Positions 41,931 to 50,072 of a stretch of 64,000 bases of DNA are shown in pieces. Position numbers and translations under genes: made by a program. The notes beneath the pieces were generated by a model, which was given only the letters and a program-made list of their open reading frames with translations, was not told the DNA's origin and made no database searches. Where the stretch lies: the NCBI GenBank assembly GCA_016719055.1, contig JADKAW010000013.1, positions 103,684 to 167,683 of the forward strand. Reading direction: 5' to 3'. Every line of letters begins with the position of its first letter. The stretch's first letter is position 1. The DNA comes from Candidatus Rhodoferax mariagerensis. GTDB lineage: Bacteria; Pseudomonadota; Gammaproteobacteria; Burkholderiales; Burkholderiaceae_C.

Positions 41931-43231
41931 TCATCGTGCTGGCGTTTGGCCTGATGTTTGCGCTGATGGCGCTGGGCCTGCCGATTGCGCTGTCGATTGG
42001 TTTGCCCGCCATTGGCCTGATCGTGACACCCGGCGTTTTCCCCGACACCGTGACCCTGTCGGCGCTGGGGCAGACCATTGTGCAGCAGCTGTTCTCAGGC
42101 GTTGATTCGTTTGACTTGCTGGCGGTGCCGCTGTTCATGATTGCCGGGGCGATCATGGAAGTGGGTGGCATTTCGCGCCGGCTGATTGACTTTTGCAACA
42201 GCCTGGTCGGCTGGGCACCGGGCGGGCTGGCGGCGGCGGCAATTGTGGCGTCGATGATCATTGCCGGTATTTCGGGCTCGGCGGCGGCCGACACGGCGGC
42301 CATTGGCGCAGTTGTCATCCCGGCCATGATCCGCCAGGGTTACCCGCCGGCCTTTGCCGCCGCGGTGGTGGCGGCTGGCGGGTCGATTGGCATCATCATC
42401 CCGCCGTCGATCCCGATGGTGATTTTTGGCTTCATGACCAACATCTCGACCTCGCAACTGTTTGCCGGCGGCATGCTGGTGGGGATGCTGCTGGGTTTGT
42501 CATTTATCACGGTGGCGGTGGTGACCTCGTGGCGCAACGGCTACGGTGAGCGCAAGCCGTTCAACCTGAAAGAAGTGGCACAAACCGGCCGCGCCGCCGC
42601 ATGGTCCATGGGCGCACCAATTGTGGTGCTGGGCGGCATTTTGAGTGGCATCGTCACCGTGACCGAGGCCGCCGCGCTGGCGGTGTTTTACGCCTTGCTG
42701 GTCGGCACAGTGATCAACCGCGAACTGGCCTGGAAAGACCTGCCGCCACTCATCATCAAGTCGCAAATTGCCGCTGGCGGCATTTTGTTTATCATTGCCA
42801 TGGCCAAGATTTTTGGCTGGCTGCTGGCCATGCAGCAGGGCGCGCGGCTGCTCGATGTGTTTGTCAATTCACTGTCCTTGCCGCCCACCGGCCTGCTGCT
42901 GCTGGTGATGGCCTTGTTGCTGGTGGTGGGCGCCGTGATGGAAACCACCGCCGCGCTGCTGCTGCTGGTGCCGGTGCTGGCGCTGCTGACGCCGCAGATG
43001 ATGGTGGACCCGGTGCAATTTGGCGTGCTGGTGGTGGTGAACCTGGCCATTGGCATGCTGACCCCGCCGGTGGGCATTTGCCTGTTTGTCAGCTGTGGCA
43101 TTGCCAATGTGTCGCTGGGCAAAATTTCGCGCGCCGTGATGCCGCTGGTGATTGTGGCGCTGCTGGACCTGCTCATTGCCGCCCTGTGGCCACCGCTGAC
43201 GATGTGGCTGCCCACGCTGTTTTACCGATAA
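41927..43231 (+). CDS. dctM: TRAP transporter large permease (DctM family), system 1
   Basis: The product has 434 residues with about 12 hydrophobic segments. Motifs include LAVPLFMIAGAIMEVGGISRRLIDF, AGISGSAAADTAAIGAVVIPAM, GGSIGIIIPPSIPMVIFG and NLAIGMLTPPVGICLFVSCGIA. It is the ion-driven translocating subunit. The stop at 43229-43231 sits inside the ribosome binding site of the dehydrogenase alpha-subunit gene, so transport and catabolism are co-expressed. Confidence 0.93.
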   Translation: MIIVLAFGLMFALMALGLPIALSIGLPAIGLIVTPGVFPDTVTLSALGQTIVQQLFSGVDSFDLLAVPLFMIAGAIMEVGGISRRLIDFCNSLVGWAPGGLAAAAIVASMIIAGISGSAAADTAAIGAVVIPAMIRQGYPPAFAAAVVAAGGSIGIIIPPSIPMVIFGFMTNISTSQLFAGGMLVGMLLGLSFITVAVVTSWRNGYGERKPFNLKEVAQTGRAAAWSMGAPIVVLGGILSGIVTVTEAAALAVFYALLVGTVINRELAWKDLPPLIIKSQIAAGGILFIIAMAKIFGWLLAMQQGARLLDVFVNSLSLPPTGLLLLVMALLLVVGAVMETTAALLLLVPVLALLTPQMMVDPVQFGVLVVVNLAIGMLTPPVGICLFVSCGIANVSLGKISRAVMPLVIVALLDLLIAALWPPLTMWLPTLFYR

Positions 43232-43242
43232 AGGAAGCTGAT

Positions 43243-44292
43243 TTGAACCCGTCAGACTCAAACGCCACGCTGCTGGCCCTGTACCGCATGATGGTGCGCA
43301 TCCGCGCCTTTGAGAACGCCGCCGAAATTGCCAGCCAGGGCGGTGTCAGCGCCTATGGCCAAAATGCTGTTGGCACAGCCCGGGTGCGCGGGCCGCTGCA
43401 CCTTTCCACCGGACAAGAGGCGGTGGCGGCCGGCGTCTGCGCCCATTTACGAACATCGGACTACCTGACCTCCACCCACCGTGGCCATGGCCACACGCTG
43501 GCCAAGGGTGCGGCGCTGAGCCCCATGATGGCCGAACTGTTTGGCAAGGCCACCGGTTTTAACGGCGGCAAGGGCGGCTCGATGCACATTGCCGATTTTT
43601 CGGTCGGCATGCTCGGTGCCAATGGCGTGGTGGCGGCCGGCCTGCCGATTGCCGTGGGCGCCGCGCATGCGCAAAAATTGCAGCAGGCGACAAAGACAGC
43701 GCAAGGGCTGCAGCCCGAAAACGCTATCACCGTATGTTTTTTTGGCGACGGCGCCATCAACCGCGGCCCGTTTCTGGAAGCACTGAACTGGGCCAAGGTG
43801 TTTGCCCTGCCGGTGTTGTTTGTGTGTGAAGACAACCGCTGGAGCGCCACCACGGCCAGTGAACCCATGACCGCCGGCGCCGGGGCCTCGGCCCGGGCGC
43901 TGAGCTTTGACATTGCCGCCACCCAGGTGGACGGCAATGATGTGATCGAGGTGTATCAGGCGACCCAGGCACTGGTGCACCAGGTGCGCGCCGGCAGCGG
44001 CCCACGCCTGCTGCATGCCCTGACCTACCGCGTCAAGGGCCATGTGTCGGTCGACCCGGCCGCCTACCGCAACCCGCATGAACTGGCCGCCGCCCTGCAA
44101 ACCGACCCGATTGCCCGGCTTAGAGCACGTTTTGGTGCTCTAGCCCTTACAGAGTCTGCGCTAGCCACTATCGAAAATGAAGCAGTCGCTGAGGTGCAAG
44201 CGGCTTTGGACGCCGCCGCTGCCGCCCCCTGGCCCGAGGCCAGCGCGGCCTACACCGACATTCAGACCACCGGAGCCGGCACATGGTTTTGA
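43243..44292 (+). CDS. Thiamine-diphosphate dehydrogenase E1 component, alpha subunit (pyruvate/acetoin type)
   Basis: The product has 349 residues from a TTG start at 43243, supported by AAGGAAG six bases upstream; no ATG fits before the conserved start of the domain. The ThDP motif begins GDGAINRGPFLEALNWAKV and ends CEDN. LHLSTGQEAVAAGVCAHL, STHRGHGHTLAKG and NGGKGGSMHIADFSVGMLG are E1-alpha signatures. In the fold, E1 decarboxylates a 2-oxo acid or cleaves acetoin. No E2, E3 or lipoate ligase gene follows. A dispersed repeat (44130-44184) is translated in frame near the C-terminus (about residues 296-314). The last four codons overlap the beta-subunit gene. Confidence 0.9.
   Translation: MNPSDSNATLLALYRMMVRIRAFENAAEIASQGGVSAYGQNAVGTARVRGPLHLSTGQEAVAAGVCAHLRTSDYLTSTHRGHGHTLAKGAALSPMMAELFGKATGFNGGKGGSMHIADFSVGMLGANGVVAAGLPIAVGAAHAQKLQQATKTAQGLQPENAITVCFFGDGAINRGPFLEALNWAKVFALPVLFVCEDNRWSATTASEPMTAGAGASARALSFDIAATQVDGNDVIEVYQATQALVHQVRAGSGPRLLHALTYRVKGHVSVDPAAYRNPHELAAALQTDPIARLRARFGALALTESALATIENEAVAEVQAALDAAAAAPWPEASAAYTDIQTTGAGTWF
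44130..44184 (-). repeat. Dispersed ~55-bp repeat inside the E1-alpha gene
   Basis: Minus-strand reading: CTTCATTTTCGATAGTGG, then CTAGCGC, a spacer and TAAGGGCTAGAGC. It is translated as part of the FGALALTESALATIENEAV region without breaking the frame. Confidence 0.75.
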
Positions 44293-45266
44293 ACACCCTC
44301 GCACCCAAAACTGAATCCCTGAGCTACGCACTGGCCGCCGTGCGCGCCCTGCAGCTTGACATGCGCGCCGACCCGGCCGTGGTGGTGCTGGGCGAAGACG
44401 TGGGCCGGGGTGGCATTTTTGGCCAGTACAGCGGTTTGCAGAAAGAGTTTGGCGAACAAAGGGTGATCGACACCCCGATCAGCGAAGCCGCCATCATGGG
44501 CGCCGGTGTCGGCATGGCGCTAGCCGGTCTGCGCCCGGTGGTCGAGATGCGGGTGGCCGACTTTGCCCTGTGTGGCATGGACGAAATCGTCAACCAGGCG
44601 GCTAAAAACCGCTTCATGTTTGGCGGCCAGGGTCGGGTGCCGCTGGTGGCACGCTTGCCCGGTGGCATCTGGGATGCCTCGGCGGCGCAGCATTCGCAAA
44701 GTTTCGAGGCCTGGTTTGCCAGCCTGCCCGGCGTGGTGGTGGTGTGCCCCGCCACGCCGCAAGACAATTATTCGCTGTTGCGTGCGTCCCTGGCCTGTGG
44801 TGACCCGGTGATCTACATCGAGCACAAAACGCTGTGGGGCAGCCAGGGCCTGGTCGATGAGTCGCTGCAGGTGCCACTGGGTAAAGCAGCCGTGCGCCGC
44901 CGCGGATCGGCACTGACTCTGGTGAGCTGGAGCCGCCAGGCGCTGCTGTGCGAGCAGGCGTGTGAGACCCTGGCTGGCGAGGGCATTGAGGTGGAGCTGA
45001 TGGACCTGCGCACCCTGTGGCCCTGGGACCGCGACGGTGTGCTGGCCTCAGTGGCAAAAACCGGGCATTTGCTGGTGGTGCACGAGGCGATTCAGGCCGC
45101 TGGTTTTGGTGCCGAGATTGCCGCCACCGTGGCCGAAGCCACCGGCGCACGTGTCAAGCGCCTGGGCGCACCGCGCATTCCGGTGGGCTATTCCCCCGTT
45201 CTGGAAGCACAATCGCGCATCAGCCCCGATGCCATCGCCGCCTGTGTGCGCTCCATGCTGCGCTAA
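44283..45266 (+). CDS. Thiamine-diphosphate dehydrogenase E1 component, beta subunit
   Basis: The product has 327 residues. The transketolase pyrimidine-binding domain has VVVLGEDVGRGGIFGQYSGL and TPISEAAIMGAGVGMALAGL, followed by RLPGGIWDASAAQHSQSFEAW; the C-terminal domain has VELMDLRTLWPWD and LLVVHEAIQAAGFGAEIAA. It pairs with the alpha subunit in an alpha2beta2 E1. It overlaps the alpha gene by 10 bases. The electron acceptor and E2 partner must be encoded elsewhere if the enzyme acts as a full complex. Confidence 0.92.
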   Translation: MVLNTLAPKTESLSYALAAVRALQLDMRADPAVVVLGEDVGRGGIFGQYSGLQKEFGEQRVIDTPISEAAIMGAGVGMALAGLRPVVEMRVADFALCGMDEIVNQAAKNRFMFGGQGRVPLVARLPGGIWDASAAQHSQSFEAWFASLPGVVVVCPATPQDNYSLLRASLACGDPVIYIEHKTLWGSQGLVDESLQVPLGKAAVRRRGSALTLVSWSRQALLCEQACETLAGEGIEVELMDLRTLWPWDRDGVLASVAKTGHLLVVHEAIQAAGFGAEIAATVAEATGARVKRLGAPRIPVGYSPVLEAQSRISPDAIAACVRSMLR

Positions 45267-45316
45267 CTTGCGTGGCAGGCCAATCACCGCGAAACATGCA
45301 ACCCTGCAGCAATGCC

Positions 45317-45420
45317 AGCCCCCATCCCAACCTTGCCCCAGCGGGGGAAGGGGCAATAGCCAGCCGGCAGGGAATTGGATTTGCGCCCGCCCCCGCTGGG
45401 GGAGGGTCGGGGTGGGGGCT
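45317..45420. repeat. Inverted pair of C/G-rich repeats
   Basis: 45317-45353 (CCCCCATCCCAACCTTGCCC then CAGCGGGGGAAGG) and 45386-45420 (CGCCCCCGCTGGGGGAGGG then TCGGGGTGGGGGCT) face each other across about 32 bases. They form a large potential stem-loop in the gap between the E1-beta gene and the second TRAP set. The same family brackets the DUF559 gene. Confidence 0.7.
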
Positions 45421-45472
45421 GGTTGTTTTGCCCTCGAGTATCACGATAATCTGAACCCATTTTTGATTCACC

Positions 45473-46000
45473 ATGCACCTGCCCCACGAACCTGCCCATC
45501 TGCCGCTTGAGGTGCAAGACCCGACGCTGCCCGAAGAACACCCGCGCGTGCCGCTCAAGATTGAAGACTGGCTGACCGTGATCGTCATGGCGCTGCTGGC
45601 GCTGATCACCTTTGCCAATGTGCTGGTGCGTTATTTCACCAGCCAGTCGTTTGCCTGGACCGAAGAGTTTTCGGTGTTTTTGATGATTGTGCTGGCGCTG
45701 GTGGCCGGCTCGGCGTCGGTGGCGCGCAACCGGCAGATCCGCATCGAGTTTTTTGCCGACAGCGGTCCGCTTGAGCGCCAGCGCGCACTGGCCCGCTTTG
45801 GCGCGCTGGCGGTGTTTGTGCTGTTTGCACTGATTGCCGTGTTGAGCGTGCGCACCGTGTGGGACGACATTCAGTACGGCGAGACCTCGCCCGGCATTGG
45901 TGTGCCGCAGTGGTGGTACACGGTCTGGCTGCCGATTTTGTCCACGGCGATTGCGCTACGGGCACTGGGTTTGTTTATCCGACGCGGGCGGGCACCATGA
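45473..46000 (+). CDS. dctQ: TRAP transporter small permease (DctQ family), system 2
   Basis: The product has 175 residues: a hydrophilic N-terminal extension of about 30 residues, then four hydrophobic helices (about 34-54, 66-86, 103-123, 143-160). The DctQ motif is VLVRYFTSQSFAWTEEFSVF and LALVAGSASVARNRQIRIEF. It overlaps the large permease gene by ATGA. Confidence 0.9.
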   Translation: MHLPHEPAHLPLEVQDPTLPEEHPRVPLKIEDWLTVIVMALLALITFANVLVRYFTSQSFAWTEEFSVFLMIVLALVAGSASVARNRQIRIEFFADSGPLERQRALARFGALAVFVLFALIAVLSVRTVWDDIQYGETSPGIGVPQWWYTVWLPILSTAIALRALGLFIRRGRAP

Positions 46001-47295
46001 TTGCCACGCTGCTGTTTGTCGCCTTTATTGGCATGATGCTGCTGGGCGTGCCGATCGGTGCAGCGCTGGGACTGGCTGGTGCGGCAGCAATTGCCATTGC
46101 CAACGCCGACAGCCAGTGGTTTGGCCTGCTGGCGGTGCCGCAGAACTTTTACGCCGGCTTGGGCAAATACCCACTGCTGGCGATTCCGATGTTTGTGCTG
46201 GTGGGCAGCATTTTTGACCGCTCCGGCGTGGCGCTGCGGCTGGTCAACTTTGCCATCGCCATGGTGGGGCGCGGGCCTGGCATGCTGCCGCTGGTGGCGA
46301 TTGTGGTGGCGATGTTTCTGGGCGGTATCTCGGGCTCGGGGCCGGCCAACGCGGCGGCGGTGGGCGGCGTGATGATTGCCGCCATGGCGCGTGCCGGTTA
46401 CCCGGCCGCGTTTTCGGCCAGTGTGGTGGGGGCGGCTGCGGCCACCGACATTCTGATTCCGCCGTCGATTGCGTTTATCGTTTATTCGGTGCTGGTGCCG
46501 GGCGCCTCGGTACCCGCGCTGTTTGCCGCCGGCATGATTCCGGGCGTGCTGGCCGGGCTGGCGCTGATTGTGCCCACGGTGTGGATGGCGCGCAGGCACA
46601 ACATGGGCCAACTAGAGGCGACACTGCCACGGCCAGCGTTTTGGGCCAGCCTGCGCGAGGCCACCTGGGGGCTGGTGGCGCCGGTGCTGATTTTGGGTGG
46701 CATGCGCGCGGGCTGGTTCACGCCCACCGAGGCGGCGGTGGTGGCGGTGTTTTATGGCCTGTTTGTCGGCATGGTGATTCACCGCACGATCAAAGTGCGC
46801 GACCTGTACGACATCCTGCGCGAATCGGGCGAGTTGTCAGCCATCATCTTGCTGGTGGTGGCACTGGCGGGCATTTTTGCGTTTTCGCTGTCCACGCTGG
46901 GGGTGATTGACCCGGTGACCACGGCCATCGTCAACTCGGGGCTGGGCGAATACGGCGTGCTGGCGCTATTGATTTTGCTGTTGATCACGGTGGGCATGTT
47001 TCTGGACGGGGTGTCGATCTTTTTGATTTTTGTGCCGCTGCTGTGGCCCATCGTGCAGCATTACAACTGGGACCCTGTGTGGTTTGGCGTGATTTTGACG
47101 CTCAAGGTGGCGCTGGGCCAGTTCACGCCGCCACTGGCGGTGAACCTGATGGTGTCGTGCCGTATTGCCGGGGTGGGCATGGAGTCCACTGTGCGCTGGG
47201 TTGGGCCTCTGCTGTTATCAATGTTTGTTGTGATGCTGGCAGTGATCGCCTGGCCCGAGCTGGCCTTGTGGTTGCCGCGGTATCTGGGCTATTGA
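45997..47295 (+). CDS. dctM: TRAP transporter large permease (DctM family), system 2
   Basis: The product has 432 residues from the ATG at 45997 that overlaps the dctQ stop. Motifs include LAIPMFVLVGSIFDRSGVALR, GGISGSGPANAAAVGGVMIAAM, AAATDILIPPSIAFIVYSVL and LKVALGQFTPPLAVNLMVSCRIAG. It is clearly different in sequence from the system 1 permease, so the two transporters are not recent duplicates. Confidence 0.93.
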   Translation: MIATLLFVAFIGMMLLGVPIGAALGLAGAAAIAIANADSQWFGLLAVPQNFYAGLGKYPLLAIPMFVLVGSIFDRSGVALRLVNFAIAMVGRGPGMLPLVAIVVAMFLGGISGSGPANAAAVGGVMIAAMARAGYPAAFSASVVGAAAATDILIPPSIAFIVYSVLVPGASVPALFAAGMIPGVLAGLALIVPTVWMARRHNMGQLEATLPRPAFWASLREATWGLVAPVLILGGMRAGWFTPTEAAVVAVFYGLFVGMVIHRTIKVRDLYDILRESGELSAIILLVVALAGIFAFSLSTLGVIDPVTTAIVNSGLGEYGVLALLILLLITVGMFLDGVSIFLIFVPLLWPIVQHYNWDPVWFGVILTLKVALGQFTPPLAVNLMVSCRIAGVGMESTVRWVGPLLLSMFVVMLAVIAWPELALWLPRYLGY

Positions 47296-47338
47296 TTGTT
47301 TGATTGTTGTTTGTTCTAACCAAAAGGAGACTGTTGTC

Positions 47339-48367
47339 ATGAAAGTTCGCTCGTTCCTCAAATTCGCCGTGGCCGCCACGGCGCTGGCCTACGCCGCTGC
47401 CGGTTCTGCCCAGCAGTACAAGTCAGAGTACCGCATGTCGCTGGTGGTGGGCACCGCCTTCCCCTGGGGCAAGGGTGGCCAGATCTGGGCTGACCTGATC
47501 AAGGAGCGCACCCAGGGTCGCATCAACATCAAACTCTACCCCGGCGTGTCGCTGATCCAGGGCGACCAGACGCGCGAATTCAGCGCGCTCCGCCAAGGCG
47601 TGATCGACATGGCGGTGGGCTCCACCATCAACTGGTCACCGCAGGTGAAAGAGCTCAACCTGTTCTCACTGCCCTTTTTGATGCCCGACTACGCCGCCAT
47701 CGACGCACTGACCCAGGGCGAGGTCGGCAAAAAGATGTTTGTCACACTCGACAAGGCTGGTGTGGTGCCTTTGGCCTGGGGCGAAAACGGCTACCGTGAA
47801 TTGACCAACAGCAAGCGCCCGGTGCGTTCTCCGGCTGACCTGAAAGGTTTGAAGATTCGCGTGGTCGGTTCACCGCTGTTTCTCGACACCTTCAGCGCCT
47901 TGGGTGCCAACCCGACGCAAATGACCTGGGCCGACGCACAACCGGCCTTCGCCAGCGGTGCGGTGGACGGGCAAGAAAACCCGATGTCGATCTTTACTGC
48001 CGCCAAGCTGCACAACGTGGGCCAGAAGAACGTCACGATGTGGGGCTATGTGGCGGACCCGCTGGTGTTTGTGGTGAACAAGGAAATCTGGGCCGGGTGG
48101 ACCCCGGCCGATCAGGCGGTGGTGCGCCAGGCCGCTGTGGATGCCGGCAAACAAGAAATCGAAATCGCCCGCAAAGGTCTGATTGATGCCGGCCAGCCGC
48201 TGTTGAAAGACATAGCAGCGCTGGGTGTCAACATTGTGCAGCTCAGCCCCGCTGAGCGCGACGAGTTCGTCAAGGCCACGCGCCCGGTGTATGAGAAGTG
48301 GAAGAAGACCATTGGCGTCGAACTGGTCACCACCGCTGAAAAGGCGATTGCGGCACGCAAGAAGTAA
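47339..48367 (+). CDS. dctP: TRAP transporter substrate-binding protein (DctP family), system 2
   Basis: The product has 342 residues from ATG 47339 (AAAAGGAGA upstream). The signal peptide covers about residues 1-24 (cleavage AAAGSAQQ). DctP features: TAFPWGKGGQIWADLIKERT, LNLFSLPFLMPDYAAIDAL, WGENGYRELTNSKRPVRSP, LKIRVVGSPLF and AVDGQENPMSIFTAAKL. It resembles the SiaP/DctP-like binders of C4-dicarboxylates and related organic acids. The gene order here (Q-M-P) differs from system 1 (P-Q-M). Confidence 0.92.
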   Translation: MKVRSFLKFAVAATALAYAAAGSAQQYKSEYRMSLVVGTAFPWGKGGQIWADLIKERTQGRINIKLYPGVSLIQGDQTREFSALRQGVIDMAVGSTINWSPQVKELNLFSLPFLMPDYAAIDALTQGEVGKKMFVTLDKAGVVPLAWGENGYRELTNSKRPVRSPADLKGLKIRVVGSPLFLDTFSALGANPTQMTWADAQPAFASGAVDGQENPMSIFTAAKLHNVGQKNVTMWGYVADPLVFVVNKEIWAGWTPADQAVVRQAAVDAGKQEIEIARKGLIDAGQPLLKDIAALGVNIVQLSPAERDEFVKATRPVYEKWKKTIGVELVTTAEKAIAARKK

Positions 48368-48402
48368 AGTGCCCGCCATGGCAACCCGGGCTGGGCAAGC
48401 GC

Positions 48403-48807
48403 ATGGCTGACAGCCAAGGCCAAAGACCGCCACCCGTGCTGCGGGTGGTGGACTCGATCACCCAACTGGGGCCGCTGGACGCAGGTTGTCTGGCAGTGAG
48501 TGGTTCACACGGCGGCATCAGTTCAGCACAGTATGCGCTGGCGGCTCGGCCTGTGCTTAGCGTGTTCAACGACGCCGGTGTCGGGCTGGATCAAGCCGGA
48601 CTGGCTGCCTTGCCGTTTTTGCAGTCGCATGGACTGGCTGCCTGCACCGTGGCCCACACCAGCGCGCGCATTGGCGAGGCCGCCAGCACCTTGGCTGACG
48701 GGGTGGTCAGCCATGTCAACGCACTGGCGGCGACGCTGGGCATCCACGCCGGGCAGCGGTGTTGCGATCTGATCGTGGCTTTGCAGCAAGACCGCCAGCT
48801 GCCCTGA
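48403..48807 (+). CDS. Conserved protein of unknown function, last gene of the TRAP/dehydrogenase block
   Basis: The product has 134 residues, with no signal peptide and no membrane helix. It shows a patterned sequence: VVDSITQLGPLDAGCLAVSG, SHGG, VFNDAGVGLDQAGLAALPFL, TVAHTSARIG, DGVVSHVNALAATLGIHAG. The conserved-looking Ser/His/Asp/Asn residues (SGSHGG, FNDAG, HTSARIGE, SHVN) suggest a small enzyme. I recall similar uncharacterised proteins encoded near transport genes in other proteobacteria, but I have no name. It follows dctP by 35 bp on the same strand. Confidence 0.7.
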   Translation: MADSQGQRPPPVLRVVDSITQLGPLDAGCLAVSGSHGGISSAQYALAARPVLSVFNDAGVGLDQAGLAALPFLQSHGLAACTVAHTSARIGEAASTLADGVVSHVNALAATLGIHAGQRCCDLIVALQQDRQLP

Positions 48808-49649
48808 TCATGGCTACCGATGGTCAGGATGTATGACCTGATCTGGTTGCGGCTTGATCTTGCGGCCATTTACAAAACCAGGTTGTGCGTTGCAACGTTT
48901 TAGTGTTGCGTCCTGAGCAACGCCTGGTTGGCGCTATATGCTGCTGACTTCAGCTTAGCAGCGTTATGAATACAACAAGATTATGAATAGCACCCGCGCC
49001 CAGTGTCCTGGAACCTGCATAAACACTGGCTTTGCGGGATTTCCGGTGTATTCACAGTAGACATAAGTTCGGCAATAAATTGAACTGCTGGTCTCACTAC
49101 TGGTCAGCGCCAGGGTCGTGCCCTCGACCAATCCGGGCGAAGAGGGAAAGCCAAAAGCCGGCAAAGCCTATTTTGAGAATGGCAAGCAGGATTTCTACCT
49201 GCAAAAGCCCTACCAGTCGACCGATCTCAAGGTGCCGGCCATGACCCTCTCGGTACCGCTGCGCACCGCCGATGGCCGGCTGGTGGCGGTGCTGGCCGCC
49301 CGCCTTGACCTGGTTGCCCTCACCACCATCGTCGGACGGCGGGCCGGGCAGGACCGCTAGTCAGCCGAATTTGCCTAAGCCGGACGAGCCGGAACCAAAA
49401 GGCAACACAACTCCTCGGTTCTGCGCAAGATTTTTGGACGTTCAGCCGATTTATGTCCTTGCAAATGTTCTTGGGTTGACCAAGAGAAAGTTCGCAACCC
49501 ATTGGTTTTGAAGGCATTTTGCCTATTACGCGATTAGAGCAGGATTGATTCTGACACACCTGAAGTCTTCTCAAAAAATGCAAAGACTTTACTTGTTAGA
49601 GCGCCAAACCTTCTGTTTCTTATCCAATAAACGTTGCCATTTTGCTAAA
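48808..49649. other. Intergenic region with a sensor-domain remnant
   Basis: Apart from the remnant at 49078-49360 I see no gene here. Codon use loses the strong GC3 bias of the flanking genes, and AT-rich stretches appear (48880-49075, 49495-49640). Confidence 0.5.
49078..49360 (+). pseudogene. Remnant of a Cache-type sensor domain
   Basis: The frame reads LVSARVVPSTNPGEEGKP, then YFENGKQDFYLQKPYQST and MTLSVPLRTADGRLVAVLAA before a stop. This is the pattern of an extracytoplasmic Cache domain from a chemoreceptor, histidine kinase or diguanylate cyclase. There is no start codon with a ribosome site, no membrane helices, and no output domain, so it is a fragment of a deleted gene. Confidence 0.5.
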
Positions 49650-49665
49650 TGGCACCAGTTTTGCT
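49650..49665 (+). promoter_or_regulatory. Sigma-54 (-24/-12) promoter
   Basis: TGGCACCAGTTTTGCT matches the consensus TGGCAC-N5-TTGCW at every defined position. It faces the PEP-CTERM gene, whose ATG is about 410 bp downstream. A 7-bp inverted repeat (GCCATTT/AAATGGC, 49636-49653) overlaps the -24 box. RpoN control of PEP-CTERM genes is known in related bacteria, which supports the call. Confidence 0.7.
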
Positions 49666-49852
49666 GCTAAGTTTCAAAAGGAAGCTAAGCTTTGCTCCCG
49701 GAAGGTCGGGCATGGTGGTCGTTCCGGTTCCAAACCTACGAGTTCGCCCGGATAGAGTTGTCCTTTTCCGGCCCTTTGGGGTCGGTCGGATGCCGTCCTG
49801 AGGGGTAGATTTAGGTCCCTTTCAAATCAGGTCCGCTTTTGGGATATATTTT

Positions 49853-50012
49853 GGGCTTGTTCATGAATAAGCTGTGCATATGGCCGTCAGAGTTGGGCTG
49901 CAATGCGAGGCGCAAAACGCGCCGTGCAGATCTGCTGCACAAGCAGTTTGCAACGACGCAGTGCGCCCAAATCTGGCGAGCCAAAATGTGCATGTGATTT
50001 GTGAACAAGCCC
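49853..50012 (+). mobile_element. MITE-like element, copy A
   Basis: 160 bp bounded by the 11-bp terminal inverted repeats GGGCTTGTTCA and TGAACAAGCCC. The interior has no open frame. It shares long identical blocks (for example GCCCAAATCTGGCGAGCCAA) with the reverse complement of 58917-59057. It lies between the sigma-54 promoter and the PEP-CTERM start. Confidence 0.8.
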
Positions 50013-50072
50013 TTAGCACCATTCAGGCCTTTTAGGCCTGCCACCATTGTCGTCAAGAAGGACCTTACACAC

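Noticed and set aside
42601..43242. A long N-terminal extension of the E1-alpha frame through dctM
   Set aside because: It runs out of frame through a well-defined permease gene; the TTG at 43243 with a ribosome binding site marks the real start.
43680..43735. Another copy of the 55-bp repeat in the E1-alpha gene
   Set aside because: AGCGCAAGGGCTGCAGCCC resembles the core, but the flanking A/T runs and spacing are missing, so the match is too weak.
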